Below, piece after piece: positions 49,287-61,344 of a stretch of 64,000 nt of DNA. The position numbers and the translations under genes are program-made. The stretch's first letter is position 1. The number at the start of each line of letters is the position of its first letter. The DNA comes from Colletes latitarsis (taxonomy: Eukaryota; Arthropoda; Insecta; Hymenoptera; Colletidae): the NCBI RefSeq assembly GCF_051014445.1, contig NC_135147.1:24828479-24892478 (forward strand), read 5' to 3'. The notes below the pieces were generated by a model. The model did not search any database. It saw only the letters and a program-made list of their open reading frames with translations, and was not told the DNA's origin.

Positions 49287-49440
49287 CTAACCCCGTGCAC
49301 TCAAAGACATTTCTTCGATCACTGCCTCAAGCACACTTCCTTACGACATAGATAGTAAATAAATATCTCTTTTTACATTACATATTTTGTCCTATATAAT
49401 CACTTTAGAACAATAATATCCTTAGACTGCAAGGGGTTAA
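49287..49440. mobile_element. piggyBac-like MITE candidate, 154 bp
   Basis: The left end is CTAACCCCGTGCACTCAAAG. The right end read on the other strand is TTAACCCCTTGCAGTCTAAG, so about 16 of 20 bases match. The right flank is TTAA; the left is CTAA. The start resembles the 47.2 kb element (CCC plus TTG or GTG, then CACTC), so both may belong to one family. Confidence 0.5.
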
Positions 49441-51760
49441 GCACGAGCATAGATTCTAGATTAAATAAGCCGGTTTACAAGCATAAAATTGTTCGCGAAA
49501 GGATAACGATTCGAAACAGCAGTAAAACGACAGAAGCATCCTTTGCTCCGCTGGCCTGGCGCGCGAAGCGAGTCTAGGAAGATTAAGTGGCCGCTCAAGG
49601 CCGCGGAGGCGCTCTCCCCACCACGCGTCCCCCCGTAGCTCCGCCTCCAATGTCTCCGCTCCGCCCACGGTCGAGAGTAGGGGCTCGAACGCGACCTCGA
49701 GCGACTCGCGAAGTCAATTAACCCTATACAAACTCGTCGTTCGAGCAATTTAACCTATTTTCGCAGTCGGAACGTACATCCCACGGACTCTGTCCACCGA
49801 CTGCCGGACACGACGAGGCGAAATACCCTCCCAGAGTCCGTTTCCCGTCCATTCGGGTCCGCGGCCGAAAAACATTCAACGGCGGCTCGTTGAAAAAGCA
49901 AAACGACTCGTGCCAGGTGCAGGGGGAGGGGAAAGGAAGGAAGGAGGTCGGCGACAGAGAGGGTCGCAGGATGCGCGAGAGAAATCACCGGTGCAATTTC
50001 GGTCGTCGAGCTGCGTCGGGACCGGGAATCTCTCCGACGCTTCACCGGAAAGCTATTCCCCCGAGCTAGCAGGGGGCTCTACGCGGCGGAACAGAAGCCT
50101 ACCAGGCGGGGGTGAGGGGGGCTGGAACTTTTGTTTTCGCGGCAGCAGCGCAGTCGAGGTCGCGCACAATGCACGGGACATGCTACGTTCCTTTTTTCCT
50201 GCAACTTCCTTCGTTTTTCTTTTTTTTCTCTCTGTTTTTCTACCCTTTGCGCCCGCCATTTTTTCGCCGCGTACCACAGTGCTCGAAAACGGCGATTTAG
50301 ACGCGAAGGAGTCCAATTTTTCACCATCCACGACCATTTTACCTTAGCTTGTCGTTAAGATTGTAAATCCTTGAAGGTCTTCGTTCGAAACACTATTCGT
50401 CGTGAGAAATTGTTCGAATAGGTTAATTTTTCTACTCTCTTTCGATATTACAGTGATTTTGTACTGTATGAATCTCGAAGGTGGACACTTTATTTTAGAT
50501 AAAAATTTATCAGAATTTTAAATACAGGCGATCACGGTTTTAATAATCGTCCATAAGCTTTTATCGCCTTTTTCTCCGATCGAACTCGCGATCGCGGATC
50601 GTTTCTTCGTCGCTGGATCGCTTGTTTCAACCCGTGCACGCAACGGGGGCAGGTAGTTCGAAAGTTGGGCTTTAATGGGTCAGAGAGCTTGCCGGAAGTT
50701 CAGACGCGGGTCAGGTTTTTGTCCACAAATTCCCGTGGATCGTGGTTCATCCGCTTCAGGTTCCAGTTCCCCTTGGCAAGCGCTGTTTTAACGACACCGG
50801 AGACTCTTTAAATAGTAATAATAATACGCCTGCGTTTTGGATCGCGTGGAATGAGGAGGAAGAACGAAAGGATTCGTTTAAATAATTCTTTGGCTTACGG
50901 TATCGCGCAACGCTTTGAGATCCAGTTATATTCAGTATTGCGGAACAAAGACGTTGACGTAAATTTTAATAAATTATTTGATCGCCAGCCGTTGCATCGT
51001 CGTTTGCGTGTATTCTTATATTTTCCCTGTCGGTTCTATCTCCGTGCTTTTGGATTTTATTTCTTATTGTATTGTTCTTTTTATTAAATCTCGCCCCGTG
51101 AACCTTTGCGCCGATTCCTTCCTTCCATTTTTCCTACGGGGGCTGCGTATCCCGAATTTTTATATTTTACTGCTTATTGCATCGTCCTTTTTATTAACGC
51201 AATATTATACGCGCGTAAATATACGATGTTAATTCCGCCCGTGAACTTCGTATTTTAAAGACAAACCTGACAGGGAAAATTTGAACAAAAATACGAGTTC
51301 GAGGGGCGAAATTTAACAATATATCACGGGGGGTACTCGCTTTCCGTGCTGAAATAAAATTGTCATCGTTCCCTCTATTATTTCCCTCCTCTTTCCTATT
51401 ATATTCGTGACTGGCGTGTGTCTGTGCGCAATAAAAACTTGTTACTACCGTAATCATTATTTCTATCATCATTTTTTAACGTGGTAGTTAATTTTCATGA
51501 TTCTGTATCGTTCCATAAATTCTACCAAGTTTAATATTTCAAGAATTAGGCGAGAAGTAAATTTTGAAAACTATGATATGGACGACGTTCTTTGTAATGG
51601 TTATTTGTAATATGATAAATTTCGATTCGTTCCAGAGGCACGAAGAAATCTTTAGGAAATATAGATCAGCAATCGTGAATATTTAATCCCGTAGTGCGGG
51701 GGTTGGCAAACTGCTGAATATACCGGGCTAAAATACCGTTTCAGTATTCATGGAACAGTA
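49441..51760. other. Unique DNA, CpG- and GC-rich to 50.9 kb
   Basis: The part up to 50.35 kb contains a long pyrimidine tract and a G-rich block (about 50105-50122). Frames of 62-145 codons overlap on both strands without motifs. From 50.85 kb it becomes AT-rich. Confidence 0.4.
49581..49680 (+). repeat. GC-rich dispersed repeat, copy 1
   Basis: About 100 bp is shared with 57161-57270: ATTAAGTGG, GCTCAAGG-CGC, CTCCCCACCAC or TCCCCACCAC, CGTCC, and CGCTCCGCCCAC. A SINE-like or structured element is possible, but no tRNA-type promoter boxes were recognised. Confidence 0.55.
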
Positions 51761-51976
51761 TTAACCCTAATTCTACCAGGATGTGATTTTAGGTCACAAA
51801 CCAGGTTTATGCAACCGTCGGGCCTATAAGCGAATTTATGTACTAATGACGTTTCGCGTATTATTAAGTTGTAAAACGCGTAAAACGGAATTACTCTGTA
51901 AATTTACTTACAGATCCAGCAGTTACTTATACTTGGTGTGCGACCTAAAGTCACATCCCGGGGGGATTAGGGTTAA
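51761..51976. mobile_element. piggyBac-like MITE, 216 bp with TTAA ends
   Basis: TTAA flanks both ends (51761-51764 and 51973-51976). The left end TTAACCCTAAT continues to GGATGTGATTTTAGGTC. The right end read on the other strand is TTAACCCTAAT continuing to GGGATGTGACTTTAGGTC. The match extends over about 40 bases with few differences. This is the clearest of the four TTAA elements. It contains no coding frame for a transposase. Confidence 0.75.
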
Positions 51977-52264
51977 TGCAATGCAGCCATGCTCGTTCGT
52001 TTGGCTACTTTCGTGAATACACTTCGTGAACTATACATGTACCATATAATAAACGAGACACTTCTAGTGACAAAATGCGAGAAATTTGTTTGAAAAATAG
52101 ACCCATCCCACGTGGACTTTGAACATTCACAAAGTCCAGTGAGAAATTACGTTTTTTCGACTTGAACGAATGCAGTACAGGTTTCAGGAATATAATAAAC
52201 GAAACAGAGTTTTAACCAGTGTAAAATCAGTTGCCTTAATATGGAATATTTTCCTTTATACACG
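51977..52264. other. Unique AT-rich DNA
   Basis: Nothing recognisable. A short near-duplicate pair (CCACGTGGACTTTGAAC and TCACAAAGTCCAGTGAG) can pair as an imperfect hairpin around 52110-52142. Confidence 0.35.
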
Positions 52265-52545
52265 ACAAATTTTATGCTTTTTTCACTCTTGAGAGCAGTC
52301 AAATTTAATTTACTTTCTTTACTGAGGACCTCATTGTTCATATCAAGCTCATAGTGCTCGTGATATGGAATATATTTATATTTATATTTGAAGAAATAAT
52401 CGAGCTAACACAAAGCTAATGCACTTTATTATTATGTATAATATTAGAAATTTTCTTGAATATTCTTTTACGAACGTTGCTTTGGAATTCGAGCATATAC
52501 ACACTGCAACAATTGCAAATGTTGCTTTAATATTGCGGTGTTCCA
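52265..52545 (+). repeat. Diverged dispersed repeat (partner at 7.4 kb)
   Basis: Holds the same ordered short matches as 7420-7665 and ends directly at the broken left edge of the family A element that follows. Confidence 0.4.
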
Positions 52546-53510
52546 AAATAATTTTTTCAAAACGATTTTAAATTTTTTTTTTCCCGTCGAAAAATTTCAC
52601 ACCTTCTCGAATTTTTTTCTGGAAAGTGAGTAGGATTTCGGGGGTATGTCTGTTCACCAAAAATGGTTGTAATTGATCCCCGCAACCGAAAATAATTTTT
52701 TCAGAATTAATTAGAAATTTTTTTTTCGTCGAAAAATTTAGGCAGCTACCCCCTGTCGATTTTTCTTAAAAATTACTTTTTCATTTTTAGTAATTTTGTT
52801 TGACGCCCTACAGAAAAGTTGTCTAATACTTTTCTGTAGGTACCCATGAGCTCTACTTCAGAAAAAAGTTTCATTGAAATATATTCACAATTGTAGGAGT
52901 TGTGGTTGTTTGAAAATTGGACCATTTTTATGGGGGTTTTCTCATTTTGCGGGGTCAAGGACCAACTTTTCGAATATTTTTACGATTTGTACATATTCTC
53001 CACCAAAATACGCGTAGTTTGCTTTTTTAAACATTAAAATCGTTCAATCCGTTCAGAAGTTATGACGTTTTAAAGATTCGCATGAAAATTCAGTGAAACA
53101 TATCGGCGCTATGGTCAGACATTATATTTTCCTAAGGAATTTTTTTCTCGAAACTGAGTAGGATTTCGGGGGTATGTCTGTTGACCAAAAATGCTTGCAA
53201 TTGTCCCCTGCAACTAAAAATAATTTTTCCAAAACGATTTGAAAAATTTTTTTTTTTGCCAAAAAATTTCAACACTCGAATTTTTTTCTCGAAAGTGGGT
53301 AGGATTTCGTTGATATGTGTATTCACCAAAAATGATTGTAATTGACCCCCGAAACCAAAAATAATTTTTCCAGAACGATTTGAAATTTTTTAATTTAATT
53401 GGTAATAACTTTTTAACGAAGCCTCCATCAACAAATTGGTATTTTTGATTTTCGTTTTATTTTGACCTCTAGAATCCTCTATTAAAATTTTTCCCACTCT
53501 GTATATATAA
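52546..53510 (+). mobile_element. Family A element, left end missing
   Basis: It starts inside an internal unit (ATAATTTTTTCAAAACGA), continues through one more unit, both core parts and two further units, and ends with the right inverted end. That end contains the reverse complements of the GAGGCTTCGTTAAAAAG and TTTTAATAGAGGATTCTAGA motifs and finishes ACTCTGTA, so TA closes it. Confidence 0.8.
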
Positions 53511-54984
53511 CATGGCTTACAATTTGATAGAAAGTTGTAAGTTTTTCCCAGTGCTCGTATTTTTGCAATTGTTAGAAGATGCAATGTTTTCATCGAGTTT
53601 CTCTTGATAGGACGAGGGTTAGAAAATAATTTCAGATTTCGTGGACCGTGTTTTCCACAGTAATTTCGCTGGCCACGGGCTTTATAATGCCAATGTAGCA
53701 TAATAGAAGTCGTATGCAAGTTCTGGCGATGGCGAGGCGTTCGCGTCCCGGTTTCGAAGCTTATTTCCTGACGCTCGCGATCCATCTTCCGCCGGCGTTA
53801 CGCGCGTTTCTCGTATTTTCAGATGTCGGACAGGACACACGGCCAGTAAACGTCACGTCGGAACTTTATATCGACGTTTTATTTTCCTTTAAACGTTCGT
53901 CGGCCGCGGCAACCGGTCCAGGTCCTGGAAACCCATCTGCCGGAAACCGATACGCTATTTTGCGGCCCCCGTCGATGGTTTCGAACGCTCGACGCTTCCG
54001 CGAAATTTCCAAAGCAATTCCCGACGCGAGGGGAGCGAAATAACACGTCGAAAATTTCCCGCGCGAACGCAACCACCCCCTCCTGTTAAACTTATTTACG
54101 CGTTTCGTTCGTCGACTGTCTTGTTTTGCAAACCGACAATTTTAATCTTCGACGCTGTACATAGTCACAGAACCCCGTAAATATTATTTATTTATACCCA
54201 TTATTACATGTATTCTGTTCAAAGTATCCAATGACACGTTGACGAAGCGTAAGTAAGTTTATCGATAATAGAGAAGTGATAGCTGAGGCTATTATAGGAT
54301 CTAGAACGAAACACTATAATTGTCGTCGCTATAAATTGTTCGCTCCCGATGTAGACGACCAGAAAATTAAAATAAAACTCATTTCCAATCTCGTCTGACT
54401 GATCGAACCGTCGTTCTAACGAACAGAAATTACCTTCACTCATTATAATTTAATCTCGAATGATATTTCCAACCTTTGGGAATCGTTTTCAAAGCCTTAA
54501 AAATGAATTAATCAAAGAAGAACATAAGGGTTGTACTAATTAATGACTACCCTTTCGACGAATGGCGTGTACTAATAATCGTCCCGAAGGCAACGGTGGC
54601 CAATCGTTAACAGGGACTAAATAATCGGCCCAACCCGATTCCCGGTATCTTCGGTCGACACACCCGGGCCATTTGCATGTATTCCCGTTAGCAGAGCGCC
54701 TTAGAGCAGCCCCAGTAATTTGGATCGCCTCATAGACCCACTGATGAGACAATAAAAATACGTTTCATTAAAGGGAATCGCTTAGTGCTCCACCATTCCC
54801 GCGCTAAACGTATCAGTTTCAACTGATTTTCGACTATTTACGAGATCATCAGACCGGGATTAGTCGAGTGCTTTAGGGTGGGAAACGATTTCCAGCATCC
54901 CCTTTTTTCAACGGAGAAGAAACGAGTATCTTAGAAAGACTGGAAACTAGATTTTTTAGAATCGTTTGATCAAAATTTAAATAA
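53511..54984. other. Unique DNA, CpG-rich at 53.7-54.1 kb
   Basis: The frame at 53714-54043 (+, 109 codons) is open against two minus frames and has no motif. An acceptor-like TTTTCAG at 53821 precedes it internally but lacks a convincing donor. No gene is supported. Confidence 0.4.
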
Positions 54985-55926
54985 TTATACTTCCAACTCC
55001 TTATAACAGAATTCTAGAGGCACCACTGTGACGTTAGAGCTTCGTAATAAAATTCTAACAGGTCAATTGCACTTTCAAAGCATTATAATACTATTCTAGA
55101 GGTATTATTGTGCTATCAGAATTCTATAATATAATTTTAGAGCCACCACTGTGACTTTAGAGCTTCATAATAAAATTCTAGCAGGTTAATTGTACCTCCA
55201 AAGCATTATAATACAATTCTAGAGGTATTATTGTGCTATCAGAATTCTATAATATAATTTTAGAGCCACCACTGTGGCTTTAGAGCTTCATAATAAAATT
55301 CTAGCAGGTCAATTGCACTTTCAAAGCATTATAATACTATTCTAGAGGTATTATTGTGCTATCAGAATTCTATAATATAATTTTAGAGCCACCACTGTGA
55401 CTTTAGAGCTTCATAATAAAATTCTAGCAGGTCAATTGCACTTTCAAAGCATTATAATACTATTCTAGAGGTATTATTGTGCTATCAGAATTCTATAATA
55501 TAATTTTAGAGCCACCACTGTGACTTTAGAGCTTCATAATAAAATTCTAGCAGGTCAATTGTACCTCCAAAGCATTATAATACAATTCTAGAGGTATTAT
55601 TGTGCTATCAGAATTCTATAATATAATTGTAGAGCCACCACTGTGACTTTAGAGCTTCATAATAAAATTCTAGCAGGTCAATTGTACCTCCAAAGCATTA
55701 TAATACAATTCTAGAAGTATTAGTGTGCTATCAGAATTCTATAATATAATTTTAGAGCCATCACTGTGACTTTAGAGCTTCATAATAAAATTCTAGAGGA
55801 TTAATTGTACCTCCAAAGCATTATAATACAATTCTAGAGGTATTATTGTACTATCAGAATTCTATAATATAATTTTAGAGCCACCACTGTGACATCGGAG
55901 ATTCGTAATAAAATTCTGGTGGGCCA
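54985..55926 (+). repeat. Satellite F, 123-bp units made of three 41-bp subunits
   Basis: CACCACTGTG or its variant CATCACTGTG occurs at 55021, 55144, 55267, 55390, 55513, 55636, 55759 and 55882, always exactly 123 bp apart. Each unit is three related 41-bp segments, each starting ATAATA followed by a TTCTAG or TTTTAG motif. The segments have diverged from one another, yet corresponding segments in different units are nearly identical. This is a higher-order repeat. Confidence 0.95.
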
Positions 55927-57759
55927 TCTTTCAAAAAATTTTCTGAAAGTATGGATAAATGTATCGCGGATCATCGAACCAGTATAGTAGAGTATTTTCT
56001 CCTCGAATCGGAGATGTTTCTTCCACCAATGCAGTTTGTAGCTCGCCTCCAGAGTGCTTGTTCGTGACATTGTTATTACGGTAGAATGTATCGGGATTAA
56101 ATTGAGATACGTGGTGCAATTTTTCTGGTTCTACTCGCAGTCGATACTCCGTACCCACGTCTACGGCAATGTCGATCGCTATGGCTGTATCATACTCCGT
56201 TCAGTATGTTTCGTTTGCAGTCATTCGTCACGCGATCGAGTGGGCCAATAATGACAACGCGCGAGAATAGAGACGTCGTTATTATGCTACAGCCAATCAG
56301 TCTGCCTGGACAACACGTCATCTCTGCACAGTACACTGTTGGCTGTGTTTCAATCACGCGTTTTACATAACCTAACGTTATCGGTTCCATCTCGCTATTC
56401 TGATTTGAGAAAATGATATGTAATAACGAAGATCTGCTAACAAGACTATTCTTACGTTTGATTTAAAATTTAAATTAACCGACAGAGGGTCTCTGTTTTG
56501 AGTTATAAAAAAAACTCAATATTATTCACTTCGGTTTAGCAGAACGTCGCGTGCAAATATTTGCGAGTTGCATGTTTGTGGAGTAAACTGCAAAGTTAAG
56601 AACATCGTCGGTTCTGGAACGAAAGGGTAAAGTACAATCAAGACACAATTAATTGAGAAGATTTCATTTTCGCGTAAAACGTCGGTCTCGCAAAGGACCG
56701 CTAAGTGACGCTGGAAGCGTAACGCTGGAAAACTGTTGGAAAATTGGTCGACGTAAGATACATGAGAGCCGGCTGCCTTTGAGCCGGGCTCTTCTCGTTT
56801 TGCATTGAAGAATCCGGGCACTTTGTAATTCCAGTTTCCAAGCTACCGCGTAATATTCATTATATTGAGTGACAGTGTCTGCAAACTCAAAACGATCACG
56901 TCCCCTTCGTTATCTAGATTTTCATGGGACATTTAAAGGATTTTCTAAACGTTTATGGCGTTGAAAAAGTCTGGATATCTGTTTCGTTTATCCAAATTTT
57001 TCAATATTATTACAGACGTATAGTAGAATAACTAATTTATCTTTAAATATCGTTCCAAACTCTTTACTCTATATGTTCACAAAAAAAAAATTGATCAAAA
57101 AATTCCATCGTCGAAAAAAGTGTTCAATTTCTGGAGTAATAGTTTCTTCTGTGACGTGAGAATTAAGTGGTTGCTCAAGGTCGCTTGTGGTCTGTCCCCA
57201 CCACACCGTCCGGAAGCCACGCCCCTCCAGCGCTTTCCCTTTCGCTCCGCCCACTGTTGCGTGAGTAGACTAAATTTACAACTATTATTTCTCTATTATA
57301 TTATAGGATAATATGACAAAATTATCGATTGTCTTTTGTGAGAGAAAGGTACACGAAAAATGAGACACTTCCAATTCGCTACAGATTTCATATATCCTAA
57401 ACTTCTGCTCCAGGTTTCTCGCCCCTATCACGAACAGACGCGACGATACGTTGACCCTACCCAGTTACGTAACAAGTACTTCGCCACACGAGTTATGGGT
57501 TAATACAGGATTATGGTTATGGCATGAAAACGGCACATCGACCGCCTACGCGGGACATCTTCGTTAAAAGAGATTTCAGCGTAACGCGATAACTCCGTTC
57601 GCCGCGAGGCAACAATCCAAATAACGAAAATTAAAAGCAATGGTTTATAAGAGCATTATCGTCGGTGGAGAGATTATGCATCCAGAGTACGTACTATTAC
57701 AGAATTTATATCAACCCTCCAGAATTGGACGAATTACACGCTATATGGGGAGTAACAAT
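55927..57759. other. Unique DNA between the two satellite F blocks
   Basis: Frames of 60-99 codons are present without motifs. Apart from the GC-rich dispersed repeat at 57.2 kb, nothing is recognisable. Confidence 0.4.
57161..57270 (+). repeat. GC-rich dispersed repeat, copy 2
   Basis: Partner of 49581-49680 in the same orientation. Several differences are C-to-T relative to copy 1 (for example GGCCGCTCAAGGCCGC against GGTTGCTCAAGGTCGC). Confidence 0.55.
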
Positions 57760-58453
57760 CGTAACCGTAGAATTTCATAATAGAATTCTGGGAGAAACGT
57801 TCCTTCAGAACCTTATAATTCAATTCTAGAGGCACAATTGTGCTGTTAGAATTCTAAGATATAATTCTAGAGGCATTACTATGACTTCAGAGACTTATAA
57901 TAAAATTCTAGAGGGCTAGTTATGCTTCTAGAGCGTTATAATAGAATTCTAGACACGATTGTGCTATCAGAATTCTATCATATAATTTTAGAGGCATAAC
58001 TGTGACTCTACAGCTTCATAACAAAATTCTAGTGCATTAATTGCACTTCCAAAGCGTTATAACAGAATTCTAGAAGCAAGGATACCCTCCACGATTTTAT
58101 AATAAAATTCTAGAGGCATGATTGTGCTATCAGAATTCTATAATATTATTTTAGAGGCATGACTGTGTTTTTAGGGATTCGTAATCAAATTCTACTGGGC
58201 TAATTATATTCCCAAAACATTATAACAGAATTCTAGTGGCATGATTGTGCTATCATAATTCTATAATATAATTTTAGAGGCATGACTGTGTTTTTAGAGA
58301 CTCGTAATCAAATTCTACTAGGCTAATTTTATTTCCAAAGCGTTATAACAGAATTCTAGAGGCAAGGATGTCCTCCACGATTTTATAATAAAATTCTAGA
58401 GGCATGATTGCTATCAAAGTTATAGTAGAACTCCAGAAGTATGATTGTGCTAC
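57760..58453 (+). repeat. Satellite F, diverged 41-bp single-unit array
   Basis: About sixteen units of roughly 41 bp lie in the same orientation as the 55 kb array, each with a TATAATA-type start and an ATTCTAGAGGCA-type motif. The units do not follow the regular trimer order. A looser pattern repeats in the second half (CAAGGAT, then CATGATTGTGCTATC, then CATGACTGTG, then GGCTAATT). Divergence between units is greater than in the trimer array. Confidence 0.85.
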
Positions 58454-61344
58454 AAATAGGGGTCGTATTAGCTGAAATTGCACCGATGTTATCGTAAGAA
58501 ACGATCGTATAAATGGAATTTTTGGCTAATCCAAATAAACCCATTCTAGTGGAAGAAACATCGCCCAGCCCCAAGCATATTTACCCTCGCATAAAGCGCT
58601 GTTGCGTGTAGATTACTGGCCGTATTAACCAATGTCAGCATTGCGGTGATAATTAATTCATCGATCGCTGGGATCGCCGCGACGCGCTTATTTGTACGTT
58701 CAATTGACACCGACGCGAATAATTTAAATATGCCCCGGCGAGAGAAACGACCGATTAATTAAGTTAGAATAATAGAGGCCCGTCCGCGATCGCTCGGCTA
58801 ATTATCCGTCCCGCGATCGCTGGATCGTCCAACGCATCACCGATTTCGTTATACCTCGTTTCCAACCTATTCTTTCGATCCGTGACGTTTGTTCCGCGAA
58901 TTTGACGTCAATTAGAAGAATTTTCCAACCCGTCAATAATTAGCAAACCCAATAATCTACGCGTTCCCTTCTACGGGGGACGATTCTAACAACTGGGTCA
59001 ATAGCTCTCCCACAACCAAAGATATTTTTTCATCCAATAATCGATCAAACCTTCGGTGAAGCGAAAGGTTCGGAAATTTGTGACGCTGAAAATGAAATAA
59101 AAGTATTTATTTTTCGAGATCTCACTTCGAGGGTAAATTACAAGGCGTTCTCGGTTAAAAACCGTAACGCGAATGGCCATCTCCGGGTCGAGGCGGAAAA
59201 ACGGCGGATGCAACAAACGAGGGAGAAATAAATACCGATCGAACGTATTCAATTTTGATTCGTTCGAAGATCCCGTTTTATTTTTTATTTTTCTCCCGTT
59301 TCGTCGCTCGTCGACGGTCGAATGAATCGCGTTACACGCCCATCGCGCTGCTAATTCAATCTGGCAACGATATTAACTCCCGCCGCACTTTTCGAAAACC
59401 GTTTGCAACGGCGCGTGATGTTTGCCACGGTTCGAAATTTTTATCGAGAGTATTCATCGACTCGACGTCTCTTTATTTGGAAAGTGGTGTTGGAAACTGG
59501 GGACGAGAATAAAGATTCCTTACGCTCACTCTCAAGCTTGACGGAAATAAAAAATCGAGAATTTTCAAGCACCTCCATACCTTGTTGATACTATGATCAA
59601 TTTCAACACATTCAACTTATTACGTTTGTTGAGGTTACATTTATAATTCCTTATAATAATATTCCTAGCATCTGTTCGCGTGATATGTGCGGCCATTGAA
59701 GTGTTAAGACGCGGGTGGTTCTGGATTTGTAGGCATAAACCTTACATTTCAAAAAAATCGCATTACTGATCACCAAAACGAGAAATTACAGGACCAGGAA
59801 ATGACTCAAATCTTGCGTGAATCTTGCGGCTGCACACGTTGAATAAAAGTTCGTAATAGATCGCAAACGTTTTGACGAAAGATCGAAAGTTTCGTGGCGT
59901 TTCGCGTGGCTGAAGGCTTTTTCGGGGCCATCTGTTCGCGGAAACACCTCATCAAGATTCCCCGAGCCGCGCTCGCGCCCGATTCTCCCCCGAAACGGCG
60001 AGGAATTGTTCCTGGCGCGGATCCTCCGCTCGAATTACGTCTCATCAGCGCGAGTAACGCGCAATATTCAAATTATACCGCCGACTACCGCCGCCTAATG
60101 AGACTGTATGCAAATAACACGCGCAACCGGGACCCGAAGACGCCTGACGGGAACCTACGTCGATTATTTACCGTAGCTAATTATTGTTTGGTGGGCTGTC
60201 GACACGCCCGGATGCCGAGTAACGAGCGTCGCGACCCTTTCCGCGGGGAGTATCGAGATTTTCGGGTGCATTGATCGAGCACGATTCCATTTAAGGGCTT
60301 CGAGGAAGCCGTAGTCCAGGCGGGAAAGTTCGATTTTAAGTTTGTAACTTGTCCAAGTTCGCGATCGATGGTCCCAGTCAAAGATTGAAAAGTTTAACGG
60401 GAGGATGAAGGGGATGAAGGGGATTTCGCGGTGTGTATAGAGTTCTGATCTCACGGACTACGGTGGAAATGATTAGCAATCTGACTAGGTGCCTCGGGAA
60501 TTTGGAATTGTTTCAGTGATTACACGATGTTCCATACATACGTAGTGTATACTTCATGAATCAATTTACAATTTTCAATTAAAAACCTGTGTTTTCTATC
60601 AAAATTACTTGCGTGAATTTTGGGACACTCTGATCAATAGAGAGTGTCTCTCGTCAGAGTAGAGACTCATCGATGATAGATCCATTTTTACTCGGACAAG
60701 AGATTGTTTTACTAGCAAAGAAACTTCCCCATAACTGATTATAGCATCAATATACCTGATTACAGACCCTATCCAAATTCTTAGACCCATTCTTCTCGAG
60801 CTGAGACGTTCACCACCTCCTAAAATTACGAGTGAGCTGGTTAGACCCCAGATTGCATACTCCTGTCGAGTTTCGAGTTTTGTTTTCAAATGTCGAGTGA
60901 ACAAGCGGGCCCGTACATGCGGAACATAATCGAGGAAATAGCCGATCGGTCGAATTTTTCGAGCTCCACGGATCGTTGACCAAACCGTGGACCAGTTTCA
61001 GCCGCGTTGTTCGAATGAATTGCGGTTATTCGGACATCCTAACTATCGCGCGCAGTGGGAGCTGACGAGTCCGAGAGTAAACCGCGATGCTGCGGCGATA
61101 TCTCGGTTACTGCGTCAGCGATTCGGTGTTCATATCGTCGGCGCCGCCGGCAAAATCGTTGAAACACATACGTAATAATATACGCTTATTAATGCTCGTC
61201 GCTTCATTTGTTTCTCGATTGCGGAAACTGTTGTTTCGGAAGCGATAACCCCGGTACACCGGTGCCGTGCAAACGAATATGTTAGCGAATCACGGTCCGA
61301 GTATACGGACCTGGGGCTCCATATAGTCTTTCCAGGACCATGGA
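58454..61344. other. Unique CpG-rich DNA
   Basis: The palindrome GCGATCGC appears twice close together near 58.8 kb. The frame at 59894-60274 (+, 126 codons) is open against minus frames and has no domain. No gene is supported. Confidence 0.45.

Noticed and set aside
48873..49355. 160-codon frame on the + strand
   Set aside because: Runs into the right-hand MITE candidate and has no domain. Arg/His/Pro-rich by composition.
51690..51715. GGGGGTTGGCAAACTGC resembling a hAT-type end
   Set aside because: Only one end seen, no 8-bp duplication or partner identified.
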